A stretch of 64,000 bases of DNA, taken from Hermatobates lingyangjiaoensis. Its lineage: Eukaryota > Arthropoda > Insecta > Hemiptera > Hermatobatidae. The notes beneath the pieces are model-generated. The model saw only the letters and a list, made by a program, of their open reading frames with translations. It was not told the origin of the DNA and did no database searches. Both the position numbers and the translations under genes were made by a program. Of the stretch, positions 25,011 through 33,935 are shown one piece after another. The number at the start of each line of letters is the position of its first letter. The first letter of the stretch is position 1. The stretch is from contig JAPFBL010001617.1 in NCBI GenBank assembly GCA_026182355.1, positions 4,437,001 to 4,501,000 of the forward strand, written 5' to 3'.

Positions 25011-26020
25011 TTTATTATTCCATTCCTTCCTCAGAATTTACTTTCATTACTCCACTTCTTCCGACAACAACTTAAGCTTGCTTCAATGCAAGGGTCAATC
25101 TTAATATCTTAACTCTAGCCTTAAATCCAAAGGCATAAGCATATTTTCAATGACATTCCACGCATTAATTTTTTACATACAAAAATCTGAATAAAGGAAA
25201 TGCTCATTCATGATAAATCCTCTGTACTTCGATCTACTATCTTTTAAAAATTCATTCCTTATGATATTGGAGACCATTTTGGGTAATGACAAAATCAAAC
25301 TAGTAATTTACATATGTTAGTTTGTTAAAACTAATATATTAACCATCTTCCCTAATTAATAATAGTTAATTGATTCTGGAATCGATAGATTTATAACAAT
25401 TCACTTAAAGCAGAAAAAAAACAAAATAAACCAGTGTTTTCTTTTTGTTATTTCAGGTAATTAAAAATATCTATAAGCGTGGTGAAGGATTAGGCCAAGA
25501 AGGTTAAAACTAGAAATTAAATGAATATGACGACCTACAGCAGGAGTTTCATTCTCAGACTCGAAGCCAATTGTGGCCCCAATGTAAATATGAAATGTTT
25601 TAAAGGGACACACCGCACACTAACTTGATAACATACTCCATTATAACACATAATTTTGTGCTTGCAAAACGATTGGTCAGATCGGCTTTCATAGAGTGGA
25701 GGGATTCTCTCGCTATCCCGGTACCACAATGACACCAAAAGGATAAGCCCTAACTAAACAAGTCTTTTTCAATCCCTGCAGTGAAGAGAAAGGTCAGTGT
25801 TGATACCGACAATTCTAAGAAATGTAGGAGATTTTCTTACACGAAAGTACTTTCATGTTTGGACTTAGGTTAAGAATTCAAATGAAAAATCATTTACGTG
25901 GGAGATAGTGAGTCCCAATGTACGCAGTCCTGAGGTAACGTCAATTCGTCAGGCTCACAGAGTGAACAGTCAGGTGAAAATTCTTAGTCTAATTTTAAGT
26001 TTCCGATGTGGAATCAACCC
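25011..26020. other. Non-genic sequence
   Basis: No complete feature. At about 25.6-25.75 kb a minus-strand frame reads SLWYRDSERIPPLYESRSD, which faintly resembles the LWYRD...PIY segment of insect Sidestep/Beat-type immunoglobulin domains. A good-looking 3' splice site (TTTCTCTTCACTGCAG) lies upstream at about 25.78 kb, but a stop separates the two. See findings. Confidence 0.4.
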
Positions 26021-26024
26021 ATTT

Positions 26025-26614
26025 GTGCATACGTGCATTGTCTTGATGGAACAGCACTTTCTTCTTTGCCAAATGCGGCCGTTTTTGCTTCAAATCAACG
26101 TCGAATGTGTTCAAAAGCTTTGAATAATATTCACCGGTGATCGTTTTACCTTTCTCGAGGTAATCGATGTGAATGACACCACGTGCATCCCAAAAAACTG
26201 TGGCCATGACCTTGTTGGCTGACAGACTCTGTTTGGCTTTCTTTGGTCCACACATTCGCCCACAGCAACCCACTGTTTCGATTGTTCCTTGGTCTCTGTC
26301 GTGTTGTGATGGATCCATGTTTCGTCCACAGTAACAAAACGGCGCAAAAATTCGTCCGGATTACGGCTGGATATCGCTAAACACTCTTTTGAAGTGTTCA
26401 CACGATTGCGCTTATGGACAAGTGTGAGCAATCACGGCACCCATCTCGCGGAGAATTTTTGCATGTCCAAATATTCGTGCAAAATATGATGCACCGTTCA
26501 GTTGAGATGCCTACAGCATGAGCTAACTCTAGCACTTTCATTTTCCGATCATCCAATATGAGAATTACGTAAAAAGTAATGTTTAATCAGCACACGAAAT
26601 TCACTTTTTTCCAT
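26025..26614 (-). pseudogene. Mariner transposase relic 2
   Basis: The minus-strand start MEKSEFRVLIKHYFLR is typical of mariner transposases. About 50 residues, most of the helix-turn-helix region, are then missing. The sequence resumes at DDRKMKVLELAHAVGIS with frameshifts, followed by EYLDMQKFSARWVP, KRNRVNTSKECLAI and NPDEFLRRFVTVDETWIHH (first catalytic D). Then come LSANKVMATVFWDARGVIHI and KKKVLFHQDNARMHK (second catalytic D). Similarity stops there: the third catalytic block (SPDLAPSDY) and C-terminus are absent, replaced by unrelated sequence. A DD34D mariner of ordinary type, inactivated by an internal deletion, frameshifts and 3' truncation. Confidence 0.85.
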
Positions 26615-26808
26615 TTTCGTAAAAATACACGAGGTTGTCTGCTTTGAATGACTATCAAACACCTGGCTCATAATTTAATCATAGTAGCTGGCTCATAATT
26701 AGATAGTTGTCCACAGATAACAGATTACAGATGACGGCAGCACTGTTGCATTTGGAGTAACTGCGCGGGAAATTCAAAAAGTCACTGACTTATCAATCCG
26801 CCCTAGTA
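26615..26808 (-). mobile_element. Mariner 5' flank and terminal repeat
   Basis: Upstream of the transposase start (minus sense), the end CTAGGGCGGATTGATAAGTC (outer end about 26806) followed by a TGACTTTTTGAA stretch has the form of a mariner terminal inverted repeat. It abuts TA at 26807-26808, the expected target duplication. The opposite end of the element is missing, consistent with 3' truncation. Confidence 0.6.
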
Positions 26809-26809
26809 T

Positions 26810-27287
26810 GTGCAATATCCTAAAATTAACGTTGATTTATCTAAATACATTTACTTATGCATGTAGCACTTTCCCAAGACTGGCGTGATCCCAAACCAGT
26901 TGGGTGAGAGATGATTATACTATCGTATAATAGTTAATTATTCTAACTGTATACTTTCTGTTATAATTACGGCACTCATTGATAATTCTATTATGAATTG
27001 TCTATTTAAAATAGTTACTTTTCAAACACACCCCTGTAGCTAATAATTTAATTTAATAAGTAAGTTATTTTAATTTAATTAGTAAATTATTAACTATAAT
27101 TTAACCATATGAATTCGACTGGAAAACCTGAGATTTTGGAACCTCCACGATTGGGTAAACCTCCTAGTCGTCTCAATGTTGTTAATTCCTTTTTATAGCA
27201 ATGTATTATTTAATGTTTAAAATATTTATAATAATTATTGTTAGTAATTTTCCTTAGTTGATTTTGAATTAGTTATAACATATTATC
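26810..27287. other. Non-genic AT-rich sequence
   Basis: Mostly TAATTTAATT-type low-complexity sequence. The last 200 bp may be the upstream part of the Penelope-like fragment that follows. Confidence 0.45.
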
Positions 27288-27318
27288 CCTGAAGATGGTC
27301 TATGATGACTGAAACGTC
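27288..27318 (+). ncRNA. Hammerhead-ribozyme-like motif, Penelope-type terminal repeat
   Basis: CTGAAGA (27289-27295), a stem-loop GGTC/GACT with a 6-nt loop, then GAAACG (27311-27316). This is the hammerhead core order CTGANGA, stem II, GAAA. It lies about 100 bp upstream of a frame related to the one at 31.6 kb. Stems I and III are not convincing, so activity is unlikely in isolation. The motif class is known from Penelope-like retroelement tails. Confidence 0.4.
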
Positions 27319-27339
27319 GGTTCAATTCATTGTGTAGTT

Positions 27340-27597
27340 TATGTTTATAGTTTAGTATTATAGCTTGGATTACTGTTATGGATTTCAGTAATAAATCATT
27401 TGGAGTATAAAAGGTACATTTTACCAGAAGGGTTGAAAACCAAGTTTAGAAAACTGGAGAAATTAAACAGAAAAAGAACAAAAATGAAAATCAGCATACT
27501 TTTTAATAAAACAGGTCTAAATGAAGGTCTACTCCCAAAATATACTAATATATATAAAGATATCACACTAAACAGGGGAAATAAAAATAACGTCTAA
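27340..27597 (+). pseudogene. Penelope-like element ORF, N-terminal fragment 1
   Basis: ATG at about 27379 opens MDFSNKSFGV and runs into a stop. One frame over, the sequence continues YILPEGLKTKFRKLEKL, ending in LNEGLLPKYTNIY before degenerating. The fragment at 31568-31750 has the same architecture: M-x-x-SN start, FRKLEKL, a basic linker, LFN, then LNEGLLPxxTNIY. The spacing between motifs is also the same. A conserved basic N-terminal segment ending in a short LxP-Y/F motif precedes reverse transcriptase in Penelope-like proteins as I know them. No RT domain is left here, so the family call rests on this segment plus the hammerhead-like motif upstream. Confidence 0.45.
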
Positions 27598-27808
27598 ATC
27601 ACAGTAACAGATTCAGAACTGTGACTAACACCTTTCAACTAAAACAACACGGCTTTATGAATATCAGTATAAAAATCAAGAACTATAAGAATTTACTGTT
27701 TGTGTTTGGTGTCGTTATTGCAACATTTGTATTCTTACTTTATTATTTAAACATTAAAGTTATAAGATCCTATCGTTCTTCTAAATTAACAAACCAATAG
27801 CCTAGGAA

Positions 27809-28045
27809 GGGCCAGGTTAGCTCAGTAGTTAACGTACTCTACTCTGAACTGATAGGACCGGGGTTCAATCCCCACGTGACCCTCCATTTATTCATGCGGG
27901 AGGTGAATAAATCTGAGCACGTCGTCCCTCAGAGAAGAACGTTAAACCATCGGTCCCGAGCCTGTACGATGTCAGGTACTCGTTGAAGATCCCTACTCTA
28001 AATACGTGATCTTAATTAAAGATATTTAATCTTAATTAAAACGTG
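27809..28045 (+). mobile_element. tRNA-derived SINE, copy 1
   Basis: The head GGGCCAGGTTAGCTCAG has an A-box, and GGGGTTCAATCCCC is a B-box in a T-arm that folds perfectly (GGGG/CCCC). The spacing is that of a tRNA. The would-be anticodon loop reads CTGAACT (GAA, phenylalanine-like), but the acceptor stem has mismatches, so it is not a functional tRNA. A non-tRNA body follows (GTCCCTCAGAGAAGAACG, CGGTCCCGAGCC) and then a TTAAT-rich tail. A diverged copy lies at 50.8 kb. Confidence 0.7.
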
Positions 28046-31000
28046 AATGTAGGTTACAGAAAATATAATTAATATTCAACCTTCTTGAAATAATGATGTT
28101 TGTATTTGTGGGTGGGTGTTTCCTTATTTTTTGCTGTAAGCTATATGTGAGGTACTACTTTTGACAAACCGTGATAAATACATTTTGGGCGAAATTGATA
28201 CATGGGAATTACAAATTACTTCACAGGAGCTGTATTTTACCCACTCAGTAGTAAAATATGTTTATAATAATATAATTATAGAATAGATAGCTATTAGGTG
28301 GTATTAATTATCATGATAAGCCAATTAAAAAAAAAACAAAACAGGAAATACCTTATATTTCAGAACAAATGGAAACGGGAATTAGATTTTGTAGAATAAT
28401 TATGTGTTCTTCTCTGTCAAATATCCAATGATCGTATTTCATAATTATGGAAAATAAAGCAGAATTTAAATTCCGCCAATCATGTCATGAGCATTGCCGT
28501 ATTGGCCATGTTTGACTAATATATGCTCTCGAGAAGTCGTTCTCACAAATATAAAAAATCAAGACCAACCTATGGCCATTTTCACGGATATAAAATTCTA
28601 TGGCTGCATGAAGCTTACGATGGCAAGAATCAACTGCCCTACAAAGCCTCCAGTCCCACATGACACATCCGATAAGAAGGCAATTTATAACTGCTTTGCT
28701 CCTATGCAACATTAAAGAGAATAAAGTCTGATAATTTCATACTAGAAAATTGTTTCTTAATAAAAATTCATCCATCTACTCGTTGTATTTATTAAAAAAA
28801 ATTATACGGATCTCTAATGCAAAAAGTTTTCAACCCCACAACTGAGTAAATCTAACCGATTTAGAAATATTTAAACAATGTTGGTACATGTTTAAATGTA
28901 AAAACTATCTACTATACTATAAATAATAACAACTGATATTACATTTAAGCAAGACTTAACTTAAGACCATCAACTCAAAACAGAATCATGAAATCAAAGG
29001 AAGAATCAAACAGTTTTATAAAAACCAACACTGGATGTATCACTGCTTTGAATTTCATCGTAGTTGTATTATAATATTCAGGGGGAACTTTTTGATTTAG
29101 TTTTACAATGGGAAATCACTAAATCGAATACAGAAGAAAGTAAAAAGGAAATCAGATGAATGCCGGAATTATGCAGCAAGTAATTTTCAGAACACAGAGA
29201 TTGAGGGCTTCTCTGTTTCTATTATAATGCTAATTTAGGTAGGAGGCAGGTAGAGTACATATCAACTAGAAATAAAATCACTAAGAATTTTAAACGAAGC
29301 AAATTTAATTTTAGATTTACACGAAGTTTTAGCTCTTATTGTCAGAGAATAATTGAGTTCCATGGAATTTTCACTTAGTTGAAAAGGAAAATAAACTTCT
29401 CGACTCTGCTCTTCTTTGTAAAGCCTCACAGCAAACAAATAAGTGACTTCGAATTGAAAGTCAACAATGTAATAATGCGTAGTGGAAATCGACTTCAAAT
29501 AATATTAGTATTGGTTTTGTAACATTAAAGATTAAAAATTGAACGGATCGGTTTAGAATATGGAGAACAAGATATTTGTCCTGCCTGCACACATCTGGGA
29601 CGAATGAACAGACAAGAAAGTCTAGCACAGAATAGTACTGGGTCAAAAGATATTGGTAGTTGGTAACAACAGAACAATAAAACAACACTTCATACTAGTT
29701 AAATAAACTTCAGATTCAATTTTCTGAGGAAATTCGAACAAGAGAAGTTTCACTTATATTCATCTAAGCACATGAACAAGTCTCTGATTCAACAACTTGT
29801 TTATCAAAATAAAATATTTTATACCGAAGTTACTTTAGCGAAATTCTAGAACTATTTCAATTTTTTTACTTTAACAGAAGTTCTAGGTGCAAAGTAATTG
29901 AAGAAAAATAAATAATTTAAGAAAAAAAAAAATCGAAGTAGCTCCTACAAGTGCATGGTTCTCGCAGGCAGAGATTAGAATTCATATCCAGCTAAATTAT
30001 AACTTTATATAAACTATTATTAAACCCACAGAATGTATGAGTCTCCAGCCAGGTCTAGAGCTTTGTTAGGTGTTGTTTGTCTGCCGGTGTTAACGAATAA
30101 TATTAATTAACTATTCGATGTTATTGTTTTTATCTCTATTTTTCAGCCGTCCAAATTATTAATTTTTTAACCAAAAACATCTAACAAACAAATAATATTT
30201 AGATAAAGACTGAACAGTTGTACTGTAGTCAGAAACACAGCTCCTGATTCGAAAGAGATCGACATATGATTGTTTATTACTGCAGTAACAATATATGACT
30301 TGGTAGGCAAAGTCTTCAGTAGCCTCGGATAAAAGACGAATGCTTTTGTTGCTTGAGTTGCTTAACCTTTCTGTGACTGACTCAATAATTGTAATCACCT
30401 ATTGCAAAAAAAAAACATTTTCATTATTAGTTGCACAACTTCACACAATTTATTTACAAATTGTGTAACTACAAGACTTCCAATAATATGAACAGTTAAA
30501 CAGCATGGACCGTTACTTTGGTCAAAATGACTTATATTTCTCTAAAGAAGAAAAACGAATACTTTAAGGCAATGCTATCTCAGAGATTTAAACAAAATAC
30601 TTTTCAATATTCTGAACTTCTAATCCTAAGAGCCTCGATGTAATTAAAGAATAATTCAATCTCGAGATAAAGATCAGTGAAAGGAAACAAGTGGCTAATT
30701 GATGAACTTTGTACACTACAAAGCTTCAAATGGTACTGCCACCAATACTTGTTAGTAGAATACAACTAACTTTATACTCATATACTATTTCCTTTTAAAA
30801 CACAATATATAAATATTATTACAAATTTAAATGAAATGATTCTGTATGAATAACAGAAATTGAATTACAACAAAACAATTAGGCATTGGAGCTAAGCTTT
30901 AGGATGAAAGGGGGTATGTATCTGAAGTCAGTGATGACAATCGAAGGCCGGCATGCCAAGCCCGCCTCACGTATCAGTCTAACAGTACAATTAGTGCTAA

Positions 31001-31050
31001 TTTAACACTCATTAGCAAACTGTCAGGATGGAAGTGACATTTTTAAATTA
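28046..31050. other. Non-genic AT-rich sequence
   Basis: No gene, RNA or transposon is recognised in 3 kb. A GC-richer patch at 28485-28715 is open in both strands (73 and 75 codons), without recognisable domains. The 30.94-31.08 kb end is GC-richer (GAAGGCCGGCATGCC) and ends in a perfect hairpin. Confidence 0.5.
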
Positions 31051-31083
31051 AATACCTCACGTTTCTCCCGCTAGTGAGGTATT
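31051..31083. repeat. Perfect 10-bp inverted repeat
   Basis: AATACCTCAC and GTGAGGTATT flank a 13-nt loop, GTTTCTCCCGCTA. It could form a hairpin in RNA or DNA. The role is unknown. Confidence 0.6.
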
Positions 31084-31125
31084 GACTGCAAACATTGATT
31101 CAACCTTGAATACAATAATGAATTA

Positions 31126-31130
<5 letters not shown>

Positions 31131-31159
<29 letters not shown>
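31131..31159. repeat. (AT)n microsatellite
   Basis: An AT run at the point where the homologous sequence at 58.03 kb has a much shorter run. It marks the left edge of a ~0.6-kb insertion carrying Penelope-like sequence. Confidence 0.85.
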
Positions 31160-31161
<2 letters not shown>

Positions 31162-31162
31162 C

Positions 31163-31348
31163 AATCAATGATCAAACCACAATAAGAAACTGGGAAAACA
31201 AGACTAAGATCTTTCAACCGTAACAAGCGGTCTTCGTCAAAGTCAAAAACCCAACGTTGGGGTTTTGACTCTGACGAAGACCGCTTGTTACGGTTGAAAG
31301 ATCTTAGTCTTGTTTTCCCATTTTCTTATTGTGGTTTGATCATTGATT
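31163..31348. repeat. 186-bp palindrome of two head-to-head Penelope-type tails
   Basis: Two ~93-bp arms meet at CCCAACGTTGGG (31255/31256) and are complementary almost throughout, including AAGATCTTTCAACCG against CGGTTGAAAGATCTT. Each arm contains a hammerhead-like core. On the plus strand these are CTGACGA at 31271-31277, stem II ACCG/CGGT and GAAAG at 31296-31300. GACT before the core and AGTC after it could form stem I. The left arm has TTGACGA instead (one core substitution). Similar units lie at 58984-59146 (inverted pair) and 62007-62118 (single, minus). Confidence 0.7.
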
Positions 31349-31441
31349 GCTGTTTCACGTGTTTATGTGAAATCTTTTTATATAGTTCAATATAGACAAA
31401 GAAACATAGAGAAATCAAAAGAACACACTTACAGTCTCTAA

Positions 31442-31465
31442 TTTTCGGTTTGAACCGTCTTCAGG
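31442..31465 (-). other. Hammerhead-like motif
   Basis: Minus strand: CTGAAGA, then a tight GGT/ACC hairpin with loop TCAA, then GAAAA. It differs from the palindrome units in stem sequence, so it marks a different Penelope-like subfamily, oriented away from the fragment at 31.55 kb. Confidence 0.35.
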
Positions 31466-31538
31466 AGAGATAAGAGAGGGAAACCAAGCGCACTGGTTCA
31501 GAGACGGTTGGAGACCAACAGTGTTGGTCAATTATTGT

Positions 31539-31567
31539 CCTGATGATCAATGTGGTACATTCGAAAC
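31539..31567 (+). ncRNA. Hammerhead-ribozyme-like motif before Penelope-type ORF
   Basis: CTGATGA (31540-31546), the best core match in the window, then a perfect 5-bp stem II AATGT/ACATT with loop GGT, then CGAAAC ending at 31567. The ATG of the following frame starts at 31568, directly against the core. Two unpaired nucleotides lie between CTGATGA and stem II. A stem I/III arrangement is not evident, so activity is uncertain. Confidence 0.45.
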
Positions 31568-31777
31568 ATGTCGACTAGCAATATTGGTGATAAGCTTTAT
31601 AGTTTTAATGAAGAGACGAGGAAGGAATTCCGGAAACTGGAGAAATTGTTTAAGAAACATGTACAAGCCAAATATGGGGCGTTATTTAACAATATATGTT
31701 TAAATGAAGGACTGCTTCCAACTTTTACAAATATATATATATATATATATATATATGAAGAATGTTTAAACATTTAA
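31568..31777 (+). pseudogene. Penelope-like element ORF, N-terminal fragment 2
   Basis: ATG at 31568 opens MSTSNIGDKLYSF, followed by ETRKEFRKLEKLFKKH, then ALFNN and LNEGLLPTFTNIY. The frame then runs into an (AT)n microsatellite translated as IYIYIY. The microsatellite belongs to the insertion boundary, so the true protein was cut here. The coding part up to about 31735 is free of stops, unlike fragment 1 at 27.4 kb, and is therefore the younger copy. Neither nuclease nor reverse transcriptase is present in this fragment. The hammerhead-like motif directly upstream supports a 5' end of a Penelope-like element. Confidence 0.5.
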
Positions 31778-32420
31778 ACGGTTTATCATGGAGGCGTTTC
31801 ATAGAATATGATACCCCGATTTCCTCTATGTATTCTGTGTTCGACACAGTTAGTAATAATATTCCCATTGTGAATTCGAGGGATATTATTTATGAAAACA
31901 GTATTGTCAAGAACTTATGAAAATCAAAACATTCGATCAAAACAACAATAGTAACTTTAGTTATTGAAACAAAATCAGATACTCATACTTAATAAATAGC
32001 GAAACTAAGTTAGAAGCAATGCACTGTCACTTTTGAAAATTCGCCAATGACAGAGGAAACTTCTGAAGGTTAGGACGGTGTTGTACATGGATTTATAGAC
32101 ACGAACTTGTAAGGATTGATGTAAGTCTTACGAATAAATGGTAACCGAATAAGAAAGAGTTTGCAATTAACATGTGGAATCAACTTTCTCTACGCAACGT
32201 TACTATTCCTGGGTCATTTCAGTGACAAGACAACTTTAAAGTTCCAGGCAAACAGAACGCACTCAATGTGATAATTTGGGCATCAAACATTTTGTAACTA
32301 TTCTGTCTCTCTATAAGCCTTGAACTGAGACCAAAAATCTCCTAACATCAACTATTCAATCTGCATTACATCACTGATTTCTATATTTATTTACCAGGTA
32401 ATAAATCTATTGACTACGAC
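31756..32420 (+). repeat. Dispersed duplication, copy 1
   Basis: By eye, 31756-32198 is identical base for base to 58042-58484. Beyond 32199 the two copies remain homologous but diverge quickly, with substitutions and then indels, to about 32.42 kb. On the left, 31083-31130 is a diverged match to 57981-58030; copy 1 has a ~0.6-kb insertion there. There is no ORF or recognised element in the unit. Confidence 0.85.
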
Positions 32421-33665
32421 GGGACTTGATGGAAACCCTTTACTCATTTATCAATATCATTATTATATCTGTTAAGAAATGCCGGGTAAGAACAATTCGC
32501 AGGTAGGAGATGTAAGAAGTTTTAGTTTGAGTAGACGAAGTGTTGGCTTCTCAATTCAACAGGTGTCGCAGGACACAGCCTCGCCTTTCAGCTCTTACAA
32601 GCAAGTGTTTCTCTCAATTATCGTCCCTATCCCTTCTAACTAACGTTCCATGTCACAACTTCAAACATAATCTTCTAAATTCTTACTGAATCATATTATA
32701 TTTTTATTTAAGAACTCAAATAAAATTATATTAAATCAAAGTTACACTATGTTTTATAATTGCCTTTTCAACAAATTGTGTTAAAACTATATGCAAAGAA
32801 TTCTATTTCCCAAGCCTTGAAAAATATGTAAAACTAGAATAAAGGAATATCAATTTTATTCATTTCGCTATTAAGGTTTGAAGAACTGTTGAAGGTACCA
32901 AAATCAGTTAAAAATAAGTTATTTTCTAACATAAGATAAATATTAGTTTCATTAAATAATTCATATTTTTTCATTATTATTTTCATTTCATTAATATTAT
33001 TTTAATGTTACTTTCTAACAGCACACTGAAATTAATGCAGGGCTTCTAGTTATCAACTTAACCTGTAAGGAAAATATTAAAACAACTTCAAAATTTAATC
33101 GTTTAGGTTTAGATAATGGTTACAATCCAGCGGTACAACTGAAACAAGTCAAATCTGAACTCCAAGAACAAAAGAGATCTAATTTTTAACACACGCATTA
33201 ATGTTTCCCAAATATCTATCCAAAAACTCTATTAATGCATTAGTGGTTTTAAGGGAGATGGATTAGTTAACATTTAATATATTTTAAGAAGAAGTCTTTT
33301 ACTAATTTAAATGTTTAAATATTCAACAACTATATAAAAAGGTAAAAGTATTATACGGACTGATTTTAGTGTTTAAATTTCAAAAGCTTTTTTTCGCTAA
33401 AAAATGTTCTATCTATTTATGAACGTTGGATGGTAGGGGCTTCAGAGCGTTTTTTTAATTTCTTTACGGTATTATTTCAAATGAAGCAATCTGCAGAATA
33501 AACGAAGCGAAGAAATTAACATTCAAGGGAATTAATTGATAATCAATGCCTAAAATTTGACAAAGATAACAATACTCACGATAGCCATCTACAAACCAGT
33601 ATTGCCTCGTCTATTCCAGAGGATTTCAATTACACCATTGTTAGACTAATTTTTGATGGCCAGGA
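32421..33665. other. Non-genic sequence
   Basis: No gene is recognised. 32.53-32.65 kb is GC-richer (GGTGTCGCAGGACACAGCC, CTCGCCTTTCAGC) and resembles the other islands. The rest is AT-rich. Confidence 0.5.
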
Positions 33666-33667
33666 GA

Positions 33668-33760
33668 CTGTGGAGTCGGAGCATATTTTCAACCTTGAGG
33701 AGTCGGAGTCGGAGTCGGGAGAACGCTACTCCGACTCCTCACCTATTTAAATTACTTGTG
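33668..33760. repeat. GGAGTC repeat with 13-bp inverted repeat
   Basis: Several GGAGTCGG units, with GAGGAGTCGGAGT (33697-33709) perfectly complementary to ACTCCGACTCCTC (33728-33740). GGAGTC-type subterminal repeats are typical of some hAT elements, so this may be a short non-autonomous relic. No target duplication was found. Confidence 0.5.
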
Positions 33761-33892
33761 TTCTTGAAAGAGATATAAAATGATTAATTAGTCTAAGTAG
33801 GAATTTTTCTCTTGGGAGAAGGACATTGGACATTTGATGGTAGAACACAAAATGTCTAGTTGAATACAAAATATCTGGCCTTGCCTGTTCAG

Positions 33893-33935
33893 TGTTTACT
33901 TTACTATAAGTGAATATAATATCACACTTCTTGAT
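33893..33935 (-). mobile_element. ACTTTAC-family end fragment
   Basis: TTTACTTTACTATAAGTGAA followed by TATAATATCACACTTCTTG matches the inner part of the 3' end in copy G. The outer CTGGAGTGGCC part is missing. Confidence 0.45.

Noticed and set aside
27809..27884. Functional tRNA-Phe gene
   Set aside because: The acceptor and anticodon stems have mismatches, and the unit continues into a body shared with 50.8 kb, so it is a SINE head.
31131..31159. Replication origin or promoter TATA region
   Set aside because: A plain AT microsatellite at an insertion boundary; nothing else supports an origin or promoter.
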